Source of the DNA: Lucinisca nassula | Lineage: Eukaryota > Mollusca > Bivalvia > Lucinida > Lucinidae | Reading direction: 5' to 3' | Assembly (NCBI GenBank): GCA_963580285.1 | Contig: OY757013.1 | Location: forward strand, 156,477,033-156,541,032 | Length of the DNA: 64,000 nucleotides | Shown: positions 55,673-64,000 of the stretch, in pieces | Position numbering within the stretch: position 1 is the first letter of the stretch | Layout: each line of letters opens with the position of its first letter | Notes under the pieces: model-generated | Seen by the model: the letters and a program-made list of their open reading frames with translations, nothing else | Database searches by the model: none | What the model was told of the DNA's origin: nothing | Position numbers and translations under genes: made by a program

Positions 55673-55862
55673 GATTGAGACTCAGAGGTATGCGTTTTAG
55701 TATACCTCTGTTATTCAGATTGTAAATAGTTTTAAGGACTCATCCAGTGACTTCTCTTTTTTTTTTTTTTTTTTTCAGCTTAATTCTAAATTTAGCTACG
55801 CACCCAACTGAGGTAATGGCCAAATATGACCGACTCAGTATAAGAAGATAGATAGATAAATT
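55673..55862 (+). other. LINE 3' UTR with GATA microsatellite tail
   Basis: Contains a small inverted pair (AGAGGTATGCG/AGTATACCTCT), a T-run at about 55758-55779 and the end AGATAGATAGATAAA. A short microsatellite tail is common for CR1-type elements. Confidence 0.6.
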
Positions 55863-55864
55863 TG

Positions 55865-55960
55865 AATTCAATTGGACCAGCAGTTTCTCAGTAGAAGTCG
55901 TTTGAAAATGTTGATGCCGATGCGGACGCGGACGTGGACGACGGACGGCGGGTCACTGCA
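55865..55960 (+). repeat. Tandem-repeat element end fragment
   Basis: GGACCAGCAGTTTCTCAGTAG then GATGCGGACGCGGACGTGGA and CGACGGACGGCGGG, like the tetranucleotide tract before other element ends. No body present. Confidence 0.5.
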
Positions 55961-56545
55961 TATACTATACAGCGAGAAAATGTCACGCCGTATCGCTGTC
56001 GGCCCGACGTCAGACTTATCCTTTTTCGTTGCTAGTGACATATCATAGCCAAGATACACGCGTGTGAAGGAGTATGTACTATTGCTGCATGTACATTGTA
56101 CTGGGCACCTTTCAACTGAAAACGAAACTGACATTGTAGTGGTGATATTTGTTGGAGTGTAACGGCCCAGTCAACACTTTTAGGTCATGTTGAACAGGTC
56201 TGACTACCAAATCCAAGGAAAGAAGTCTGTTTACTCTCGTTTGGTAGGGTTTTAGTTGACAAAACGTGTTTATTGGGACATTAGCTGAAGATTGCTCTGG
56301 CTACCCTTTACTGGAGGTATTTGCCCCTGAGTTGCTCCAAAGAGCAACCGTTTTTCTCCACGTGTGCATAGGACTTCATGATAGGTCAGCCTCACCGAGG
56401 CGGTTCCAACAGAGACCTTGTTGCAATAGTATATGAATAATCCTTAAGATATCAAGAAAAACTTATCTGAAAATGTCGCCTGTTTATGTCGTCTGCTGAA
56501 TCTTCTTGCAATTTCTTGAAATATATTTTTGCGTTTTGCATACAA
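55961..56545. other. Mostly unassigned; short SINE-like piece at 56143-56225
   Basis: GTTGGAGTGTAACGGCCCAG then TCAACACTTTTAGGTCA resembles 36640. GTTGCTCCAAAGAGCAAC near 56331 is a small hairpin. No coding region supported. Confidence 0.4.
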
Positions 56546-56613
56546 GCAAACAGTGTGGACCCAGATCAGACTCCTCTTAGAGGGGCAGTCTGATCTGGGT
56601 CCATACTGTTTGC
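56546..56613. repeat. Short palindrome, GCAAACA family
   Basis: GCAAACAGTGTGGACCCAGA pairs with TCTGGGTCCATACTGTTTGC with one mismatch. The sequence on its minus-strand side (GCAGACGACATAAACAGGCG) also recurs after the 62844 copy, so the mobile unit may be larger than the hairpin. Confidence 0.8.
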
Positions 56614-57238
56614 AACAATGACTTTTAAAGTGATCGACAGACGGGAAAGCAGACGACAATTTTTGTGACTGGCATTTAATGGTTAATGTTGGGGACTCCA
56701 TTGTACCTGTGTGAACCGACTACATGCATATATACATTAAAAAGGAGTATTCCTTATTTTTATTCTAAATTTAGCTTGTGGGTACAACTTTTGTTCTCAC
56801 TGCCTTCCTGTTTCCCCAAGTCCTCTGAAAGAAAGGGTCTGTTTTCAAACTAAAAGACTGTTTTCCTAATTAAGAAGTGCAAATTCCTACAAGTCACAAC
56901 AGTAAGAGAAAAAAAGTTTGAATGCGTAGCCTCCCCTGAATGTGTATATTTCCCTAATACCAATAAGGGGGAACTGTAGGTTGTACTTACGATTTTTTAT
57001 ACATGCCTTTGTCTGACAGCAATAATTCAAACAAGTCGTGAATGCAAAGACTGTTTGAAAGTGCATAAAATGTACTAAACCTACTCAACCCCGTAACCTT
57101 GTATAATTAAAACGGGAGCCCAGCAATGCGATGAGGTTTGCCACCAGTTAACACTCAAACTGACCTGCCCAGCTACACAGACTGACAAAACTCTTGAAAA
57201 TTTAGTAATAGAAAATAGAGGTGTTGTATTATCCTAGC
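56614..57238. other. Unassigned
   Basis: No recognised feature. Confidence 0.35.
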
Positions 57239-57306
57239 AGCGAACACAAAGGTCCAGATCAGACTGCGCGCATGCGCGCAGTCTGATCTGGACCTTTGTT
57301 GTTTGC
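57239..57306. repeat. Short perfect palindrome (CTGCGCGCATGCGCGCAG core)
   Basis: GCGAACACAAAGGTCCAGAT pairs with ATCTGGACCTTTGTTGTTTG nearly perfectly. Same family as 33547. Confidence 0.8.
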
Positions 57307-57473
57307 AAAAGGCAAAAACAAGTTTTTCAAAAGTGTGGCTCATTTATCAGTCTAGCTACAATTTATATCCTCCATAAGTATATACTTTACAATGACGTTT
57401 TTGCATGTTACAGATAGGCGACTGATAAATGATAAAAACACACAAGAATAAAAGTCCCGAGTCGCATGTTGGT

Positions 57474-57731
57474 TTTGTATTTTTGATTTGAGGTTTAACG
57501 TCCCCGCCAACACTGTAAAGGTCATTTTAGAGCTTCCAATTTTGTTGGACTTTTACCCGACACTGAGATGAAATGACATCTCAAGCCCTGCCGCCCGATG
57601 AAACCAATAGGGTCAATATGCATGGACCACTTTGCCTTAGACCTCAAAGCAGGATCCCAGTAGTTTCAGCCCTGCGTGAAAGTATCATGCAGCCCAATCT
57701 ATTTCTTCAAGCCCCGATGGGCGGGGGCGGC
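57474..57731 (-). mobile_element. SINE A copy with internal deletions
   Basis: 13-base target duplication GTCGCATGTTGGT / GTCGCGTGTTGGT at 57461-57473 and 57732-57744. A SINE B fragment follows at about 57785-57860 (GGTCCTCTCATGATTATTTC). Confidence 0.9.
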
Positions 57732-58164
57732 GTCGCGTGTTGGTACAGAACAAATTTACTCAAGGGGCATATACGCATTGTCATTTTTTTATCGTTTTGG
57801 TTACGGTCCTCTCATGATTATTTCACTTATTTTGAGCCCATCGTTAATCGGAGTGGGGCATTCAGTGCATTTCATTTTCAGTTGAAACGTACATACATAT
57901 GTTAATTTCCTACTTGGGCGACGCCAAGTGTAAGTGTGTTCTAGGACATGGCTCCCGGCGAAGGCTCAGATCCGCGCAGTCTGATCAGAGTCTCCGCTGT
58001 GCGCTGTATGGATGGCCGTCGATCGGAAGTTTCTTGATGCGGACCCAGAAGCTTATAGTTTGACTAAGTTTTGTGCGCAGACTTCCCTGCATGCACATCC
58101 AAGACCGAAGGCAGGATTTGCTTGGCTCCGTTCATTTGGAACATACAGCATGAAGATGACTGCA

Positions 58165-58443
58165 CATCACGTGAACAAGTCCGTGAAATGAAGACCCCCC
58201 TAAACCCCACTTTATATAGAGAAAAGTGGGGTGTACGGGGGTATACATTATTGTTCTTATTCTTACTCCAAGACATAGGTTGTGGGTACTCGTTAGAACC
58301 GCCTCACTGAGGCGGTTCTAACGAGCACACACAACCTATGTAATGAGCATTTATAAGAAAAATATCAAGGATTTTCATCAGAAAAGTAGCCATTTTGGAG
58401 ATGTGAAAAATGCATTATATCATACGGGTGAGTTATCGTAATG
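58165..58443. mobile_element. MITE2 copy (complete)
   Basis: CATCACGTGAACAAGTCCGT to GTGAGTTATCGTAATGA. Central hairpin about 58276-58344 with perfect AGAACCGCCTC/GAGGCGGTTCT arms. Confidence 0.9.
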
Positions 58444-58529
58444 AGAATCTCAAATAATTGCAAACTATGGAATCAAACAGGTCCATTGATTCTGTGTCCA
58501 TCAGAATTAAGGCTACAGTTACAAAGAGC

Positions 58530-58683
58530 GCCCCACCACCACCCCTATCGTGGCTTGGAGAAACAGATTGGGCTGCATGATGCTTCCATGCATAGCTGAA
58601 ACCGACGACACACGAGTACTGGTAAACCCGCCTAGAAGGTCTAAGCCATCCCAAAGTACACAGGCAAAGTTGCGCGAGTTGGA
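58530..58683 (+). mobile_element. SINE A copy, 3' half replaced
   Basis: Head and first half (CTTGGAGAAACAGATTGGGC, CCGACGACACACGAGTACTG). It stops at GCGCGAGTTGGACC and is joined directly to a LINE fragment. No CAAA tail. Confidence 0.8.
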
Positions 58684-58970
58684 CCATTCCTGTCCCACAT
58701 GTCGTTGACAGACATGCGTGAGAGGTCAGAGGAAAGAAACGAATCCTTAAATCGCGCCATATGGTCTCGCTGACCATCCATATCCGCACGTTTGTATAAA
58801 AATATTTTACGCGGGGCTTGTCTGATTCGTTTAGCTTTTATATCGTATTCTACAAGGACTATGTCGTGATCAGCCTTGCCGATCGGGGGCATCCCCTTCA
58901 CTCGACTAACAGGGGATGGAGAATTCGTGAATAATAAATCAAGGGTTTTATCTTGCCGGGTGGGTATGTT
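58684..58970 (-). pseudogene. Internal fragment of the CR1-like LINE endonuclease region
   Basis: Reverse complement matches 53370-53645 of the LINE with high identity: MPPIGKADHDIVLVEYDIKA, KRADMDGQRDHMARF, MSVNDMW. Neither end corresponds to a LINE terminus. Confidence 0.9.
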
Positions 58971-59374
58971 TAGTAATGCTTAGTAATTTTGGGTCGATTG
59001 GCAAACAATCGAACCAAAACCAAAAATGTCTCCCTCTGCAAAATGAAATCATAGTAAATATATGACAGGTGTACTACGGGCATTTCTATTTAAGGGAAAT
59101 GTATATGTACTTTGGATACCTAATTTCAGCCGTTTTGGAGGTAACTTTTAAAGCTGAGTAAAAATTTGTTCAGAGGTCATTTAGCGCGAAAATTAACATA
59201 TTCCTAGTATTAAGCATACTAAAAGAATACATAAAGAGGATCGATCATATTACTATAAACTATATGAAAAAAATTCCCATTTGTTTCAAAGCAATGCTCA
59301 TATTTTTCCGATACGTACTTATTTTCCACTTAGGGTAGCCTCCCTTGAATTTTGGTTGAATTTAGACCCACAAT
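58971..59374. other. Unassigned
   Basis: No recognised feature. Confidence 0.35.
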
Positions 59375-59378
59375 GCTA

Positions 59379-59551
59379 TTCACCATATTTGCATTATTTG
59401 CTGGCTCCCAGCTTGCACATTGTCAATATTGGAAAAACAGGTAACCAGACCCCCCTGACCTTTAAAGGTCAGGGGGGGGGTCTGGTTACCTGTTTTTCCA
59501 TCACTGATAATCTTCAGACTAGGAACCAGCAGATAATGCAAATAAGGTGAA
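59379..59551. mobile_element. Near-perfect palindromic MITE with a G/C-run centre, copy 2
   Basis: Same arms as 22201-22370: TTCACCATATTTGCATTATT, CAGGTAACCAGACCCCCCTG and their inverses, centre ACCTTTAAAGGT. The right C/G run is two bases longer. Confidence 0.88.
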
Positions 59552-59552
59552 T

Positions 59553-59887
59553 ATTTTGTGACATCATAGTGGATTTTAACTTTTTAATTAACATTAAAAC
59601 TGACATATTTTCAATTTCTATCATTTTATTATACATTTTTCTTATGTCCACTGATGGCTGTGAATCTAATTCATTACTTTGATACAAATTTGAAATTTCT
59701 TTTTCCGAATTAAAACGTTTATTCTATAGTTTTGAATGAACTTTTGAACTAATGGAAACAAACAGCTCATTTACAAGTTCTTTAGTTCAGTTAATAAAAC
59801 GCTTTTTGCATGACTTCTCAACACATAACCTACCACTGTATGTTATTTTATCTACATACAAACATGCAATCTGCAATTTAAATTATA
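59553..59887. other. Unassigned AT-rich sequence
   Basis: No recognised feature. Confidence 0.35.
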
Positions 59888-60187
59888 ACGGCCCCGCCCA
59901 TCGGGATTGAAGAAATAGATGGGCTGCATGATGCTTCCACGCAGAGCTGAAACCGACCCGCACACGAGTACTGGTAAACCGCTTAGAGGATCTAAGCCTG
60001 CCCAGGCAAAGCGGTGCGGGGCCGTCCATGCTCATAAACCATATTGGTTTCATTTGGTGGCAGGACTTGAGATGTCATTTCATCTCAATGTCGAGTAAAA
60101 GTCCCACAAAATTGGAAGCAACGTCTCCAAAATGACCTTTACAGTGTTTGCGGGGACGTAAAACCTCAAATCAAACAAACAAAACAA
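59888..60187 (+). mobile_element. SINE A copy
   Basis: Head CGGCCCCGCCCATCGGGATT, body intact, tail CAAATCAAACAAACAAAAC. The target duplication was not clear. Confidence 0.88.
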
Positions 60188-60220
60188 CACATTATTTGAA
60201 TATATTATTTTAATCTTAAT

Positions 60221-60512
60221 ATATAGCGGGTGGTTGGGTGAGGCAAAGGTGACGTGTATCTTGCATCACTGGTACGTCCAACGGATATTGGCTTACAGTT
60301 GGGCAAGGCCTGCTGTCCTTGCAGTGGGAAAGGGTAGAATGGGAGTGCTGTTGTTTCTTCTGTTCCAACACTTTCATACATTTCCTCATTCTCTACCCTG
60401 TCCCTCACTTTAATCTCCTCTACCATCTCCCTTTTCTCTCTTTCTCTGGTAGACGACACAAAATGGCCCACAAGGGTTGACGTGTCGTTAAACTTAATAC
60501 AATCAATCATTC
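60221..60512 (+). mobile_element. SINE-like element with (CAAT)n tail
   Basis: 9-base target duplication AATCTTAAT at 60212-60220 and 60513-60521. The tail is GACGTGTCGTTAAACTTAAT then CAATCAATCATT. The minus-strand open frame here is incidental. I see no clear tRNA-like head. Confidence 0.75.
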
Positions 60513-60611
60513 AATCTTAATTTACAGACCTTAGGTTTGAAATTTGAAGAAATTTTTTTCGAGTATCCCATTAATATTATCAGGTGGCTAAGTAATTTCT
60601 GATAATTATAA

Positions 60612-60850
60612 AACACCAGGGCCAAGTTGTTCAAAGCATCGTTAGCTTAACAAGCTCGTTAGTGGTCAAATTGTTAACTGTTCTAGCAAGTTCAATATCT
60701 AAAATTTTGGTATTTTTGCTGAAAAAATGTGAGCAGCTTTTGCGCTCACATTTTTTCAGCAAAAATAGTAGCATATATGCCATAATAAATGATCAAAGTT
60801 TTAACGATACGTTAACTAATGACGTCGTTAGTTTTGAACAACTGGCCCCA
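60612..60850. mobile_element. MITE with GGGGCCAGTTGTTCAAA-type ends
   Basis: Left CAGGGCCAAGTTGTTCAAAG, right GTTTTGAACAACTGGCCCCAG. The centre is a strong palindrome at 60712-60770 (TATTTTTGCTGAAAAAATGT / inverse). Confidence 0.75.
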
Positions 60851-60928
60851 GATGTATTGATTGTTAATTAAAGTCAACCATGATATCATAGAATACCTCA
60901 TGAATATTAATGAGGCAGTTTTGAAGTT

Positions 60929-61175
60929 CATCACGTGAACAAGTCCGTGAAATGGACTCCCCCTTAACCTCACTTTATATAGAGAAAACTGGGGTTTACG
61001 GGGATATACCTTGTTATTCTTATTTCTGCTCCAAAACATAGGTTGTGGGTACTCGTTAGAACCGCCTCTATGTTTGCACTATAAATAAAGAGACATATCA
61101 CGGATTTTCTTCAGAAAACTAGCCATGTTTTGTATGTGAAAAATGCACTTTGACGCACGGTTGTGTTACCGTAAT
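60929..61175. mobile_element. MITE2 copy with half hairpin deleted
   Basis: CATCACGTGAACAAGTCCGT at left, GTTGTGTTACCGTAAT at right. Only one hairpin arm (GTACTCGTTAGAACCGCCTC) remains. Confidence 0.8.
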
Positions 61176-61332
61176 TTGGTTTGTAAAGATAATTTGATCC
61201 GGTTTTCCGATTTCACATAACCTGAAGCAATGTGCTTTTAGTTCTTAATTGAATTTAGGGGTATGCTTGGAAATTGCTTTAGAAATTGGCCGAACGTTTT
61301 GAAAAGGCCCTGATCAGACGCCGCGTGCGTCG

Positions 61333-61601
61333 CATCACAAAAACACGCCTATATAGTTTTGATCCCCTCGAAACCCATTTTTATATCGTTAAACTGCTGG
61401 GGTTTACAGGGGAAAACTTTATTTTTCTTATTTCTGTTCAAAAACATAGACTGTGGGTACTCGTTAGAACCGCCTCGATGAGGCGGTTCTAACGAGTACC
61501 AACAATCTAGTAAAAAAAATATCGAAATTTTTCATCATAAAATGTTCATATTTTCGAGGATAAATGATACAATGTATTTCTATAGGCGTGTTTTCTTAAT
61601 T
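61333..61601. mobile_element. MITE1 copy (complete)
   Basis: CATCACAAAAACACGCCTAT to TATAGGCGTGTTTTCTTAAT. Central hairpin about 61447-61508 with perfect core arms. Confidence 0.88.
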
Positions 61602-61886
61602 GTTTCAGGGCCTTCACTGTTTGCCAGAATTCTATTCGGGGGTTACCATAAAAATAGGATAAGGGACTGATTCTGTTTTCAGCAGCTTAAAAGTCTGACC
61701 TTTTTAATGACAAGTTCATATACACAATTAAATTAAATTTGCAAAAATTGTCATAACATTTGCACAACGAATGCCTATGCACCTGGTGACATTATTTTGT
61801 TTTCGGTTTTGCCTTCGGCTAATACATCCATAATTTATTCATACAAAACTGCAATATCTCAAGACACCCATAACTACATACCACTG

Positions 61887-62188
61887 GTTTGTTTGTTTGA
61901 TTTGAGGTTTAACGTCCCCGTCAACACTGTAAAGGTCATTTTGGAGAGGTTGCTTCCAATTTTGTTGGGGCTTTTACTCGATATTGAGATGAAACGACAT
62001 CTCAACCCTGCCGCCACATAAAACCAATAGGGTTTATAAGCATGGACAGTCCTACTCGCACCGCTTTGCCTGGGAAGGCTTAGAACCTCTAAGCGGTTTA
62101 CCAGTACTCATGTGCGGGTCGGTTTCAGCTCTAGGTGGAAGCAGCTTGCAGCCCATCTATTTCTTTAAGCCCCAATGGGCGGGGGCCG
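61887..62188 (-). mobile_element. SINE A copy
   Basis: Complete from TTTGTTTGTTTGATTTGAGG to CCCAATGGGCGGGGGC. Possible target duplication ACATACCA. Confidence 0.88.
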
Positions 62189-62318
62189 ACATACCAAATG
62201 TGGGTCATTCTACTGCAGTGTTTGGACGAATCCAATATCATTTGAAAGGTGCTGATTTTTTTAATTGTAATTATTTTGTTTCCGTTATTTTTGCTAAAAT
62301 CCCACGTATATTGGCGTC

Positions 62319-62345
62319 CTGATCTTTGTTTTACTTCTACTTTGG
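62319..62345 (+). repeat. Last bases of a Penelope-like 3' end
   Basis: CCTGATCTTTGTTTTACTTC then TACTTTG matches the extreme 3' end of the UTR at 49785-49811. Extremely 5' truncated, or chance. Confidence 0.4.
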
Positions 62346-62520
62346 AACTGACTAGAGTACGGTACAATAGGCAATCGTTGGCTAGGATACCCATTCCTGT
62401 ACCTTGAATTATATTTTCAGAAACGCTGAAAACACTGGTGGGTCGAGTGTCTCGGAGTGTCGGTTGAAAAATTGACCTGATGAACGAGGACTTTTACTGT
62501 TAACTATTCCTGTACTGTAA

Positions 62521-62569
62521 GCAAACAACGTAAACCCCTATCGCCCCGATCGGGGTCTACGTTGTTTGC
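62521..62569. repeat. Short palindrome, GCAAACA family
   Basis: GCAAACAACGTAAACCCC pairs with GGGGTCTACGTTGTTTGC with one mismatch; centre CGCCCCGATCGGGG. Confidence 0.8.
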
Positions 62570-62843
62570 TGAACCCGACACATGATTCCAGCCAGGATTC
62601 TCTAGCAGCACTCTGACCTCACATCGATATGAATAGCGGGGTTATTTTCTATCAATAACAATTTTGACCTGGATTTCCTGCAAATCAGTGATATGAGTAG
62701 TCACGTGAATATAAGCACTGAGGAGCTTATGTGGTGAGTAATTTTCTGTCGACTGACTAATACAAGTGTCTCAAAAGCATAACACATTGAATTGTTCGCC
62801 TAATAGCTTCCATGTTTTGATTACAGACGCATCTGTCAGTTTT

Positions 62844-62905
62844 GCAAACATTGTGGACCCAGATTAGACTGCAGTCTGAATCTGATCAGGATCCACACTG
62901 TTTGC
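62844..62905. repeat. Short palindrome, GCAAACA family
   Basis: GCAAACATTGTGGACCCAGA and GATCAGGATCCACACTGTTTGC form imperfect arms around ACTGCAGTCTGA. Confidence 0.75.
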
Positions 62906-63304
62906 CTGAAACCCAACATATGTTTGAAAAGTTTGCAAAAGACGTAGCAGACGACATATACAGACGACATTTTTCAGATGTAGTTTTCCTTGGCATGTTA
63001 TGGATTAAATATGACATATACATGTATCTGGGATATTGAACCTCTTCATTCTCTATTGTCCATCTTTTATGTGACCCAGAGTCCATAGTATTCGCTTTGA
63101 CCTCTTTGGTGAGGGCCAGGGTCCTGTAGAAAGAATGCAGCGAAGACTGGTCAGACCAATATACAAGTTGATAAAACGTAACTGACATCCAACAAATTTT
63201 ATCATTGACTTCTAGGGACTTCGATCTACCGTGGCCATATTAAAGTTCTTCTGTGAGCTGGCTGAAACAGCCATTCCGCCGTGCGTGTTTGCGTGCGTGC
63301 GTGC

Positions 63305-63308
<4 letters not shown>
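62906..63308. other. Unassigned; one weak candidate exon on the minus strand
   Basis: At 63067-63123 (minus) the acceptor-like TGCATTCTTTCTACAG precedes DPGPHQRGQSEYYGLWVT and a TAA. It could be a last coding exon of a neighbouring gene, but no family is recognised. Confidence 0.2.

Positions 63309-63388
<80 letters not shown>
63309..63388. repeat. (GA)40 microsatellite
   Basis: About 80 bases of uninterrupted GA after GTGCGTGCGTGCGTGTGA. Poly-RE open frames across it are artefacts. Confidence 0.98.
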
Positions 63389-63390
<2 letters not shown>

Positions 63391-63437
63391 ACTTGTTTCA
63401 CAGGACCAAAAGCATGTCCAGTGTTAATATCGTGAAA

Positions 63438-63746
63438 CAGTTGAACTTCGATGGCTCAAACACCTTTGGGGACCATATGCGTGTTTTTCTGTACAAGGGA
63501 AGTTCGTCAGGAGGTATATCCCCTATAAAATAATGGTATGCTGAGTGTACTCATTAGAATCGCCTCGATGAGGCGATTCTAATGAATACACAAAGCATAC
63601 AATTTAATTACAAAATAGGAAGTCTCCCTAAATTGTTCTTAAGTTTTAACTGGAGCAGTCGGATAAATTTCTAAGGGGTTCGAGTATGAGTTCGAATCAG
63701 CAACTGCCAGTGAGCGATCGGTGTTAGAGCCATTGAAGTTTTACTG
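63438..63746. mobile_element. pogo-like MITE (309 bp), older copy
   Basis: Left CAGTTGAACTTCGATGGCTC, right GAGCCATTGAAGTTTTACTG. Central hairpin about 63535-63602 with AGAATCGCCTCGATGAGGCG core. The flanking TA is not preserved. Confidence 0.82.
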
Positions 63747-64000
63747 GTGACCTAAACATACTGAGATCAAAGTCAAGGACTGTCATTATATATACCTTTT
63801 AAGATATCTCACTCCATTTGGTATAAAGGCCATCGTGTCGGTCACTACCATTTTATTCCCTTTTCTCTATTGAATACTTTATCCTTGATGACTCACACTC
63901 GACAGTAGTTAAATGGCGTTACTATACCGTTGATTGTTATCACACAAAATGACTTCCTATTACAAGAAAAAACAAAAGCTTATTTAGGGAAGTTACACGA
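63747..64000. other. Unassigned
   Basis: No recognised feature to the end of the window. Confidence 0.3.

Noticed and set aside
55868..56134. Minus-strand frame with a good acceptor (TTTCGTTTTCAG) as a host exon
   Set aside because: It runs into a tandem-repeat element tract, has no donor in frame and no recognised motif.
60205..60510. 101-codon minus-strand frame
   Set aside because: It lies exactly within a SINE-like element defined by target duplications and reads it backwards.
63231..63533. Arg-Glu repeat protein
   Set aside because: It is the (GA)40 microsatellite.

Overview
The window looks like a piece of a mollusc, probably bivalve, nuclear genome. It is AT-rich and intron-dominated. 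It is packed with tandem-repeat elements carrying GGAC-type tetranucleotide runs, SINEs with GACGTTAAAC tails, many small palindromic MITEs, a Penelope-like element, a CR1-like LINE and an env-bearing Ty3/gypsy remnant. Nothing bacterial or viral in gene density is present. The taxonomic call is inference from repeat style and from one host gene.

The one host gene I can support runs on the minus strand from about 42673 down to 13590. Nine small exons with consensus splice sites and matching phases add up to a 300-codon reading frame. It resembles PRR5/PRR5L (Protor, HbrB-like), a TORC2-associated protein. No exon exceeds 200 bases of coding sequence. Introns make up about 97% of the locus and are almost entirely transposon debris.

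Layout: 0.5-7.4 kb is a dead Ty3/gypsy provirus-like element (RNase H, integrase, env), broken by tandem Penelope-like 3' ends and by a 150-bp tandem-repeat element. 7.5-13 kb is mostly unassigned sequence with one tandem-repeat element and a tRNA-Thr-derived SINE. 13-42.7 kb is the prr5-like gene, its introns filled with MITEs, 10 copies of one SINE family (SINE A), tandem-repeat elements, a 21-bp palindromic minisatellite and a 1.1-kb Harbinger-like fold-back element. 43-47 kb holds SINE fragments and another tandem-repeat element. 47.1-49.8 kb is a decayed Penelope-like reverse transcriptase with its 3' UTR. 51.7-55.9 kb is a CR1-like LINE with a 2A-like peptide, PHD finger, APE-type endonuclease and reverse transcriptase, broken by one frameshift and two stops. 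56-64 kb is a field of MITEs, SINEs and short palindromes.

The most notable patterns are these. Several unrelated tandem-repeat elements share one 3' architecture: repeat core, tetranucleotide run, hairpin, then TATAAAA-like end. Two MITE families with different termini carry almost the same central hairpin. MITE and palindrome copies sit unusually close to most exons of the prr5-like gene, including palindromic copies on both sides of exons 3, 4 and 9.
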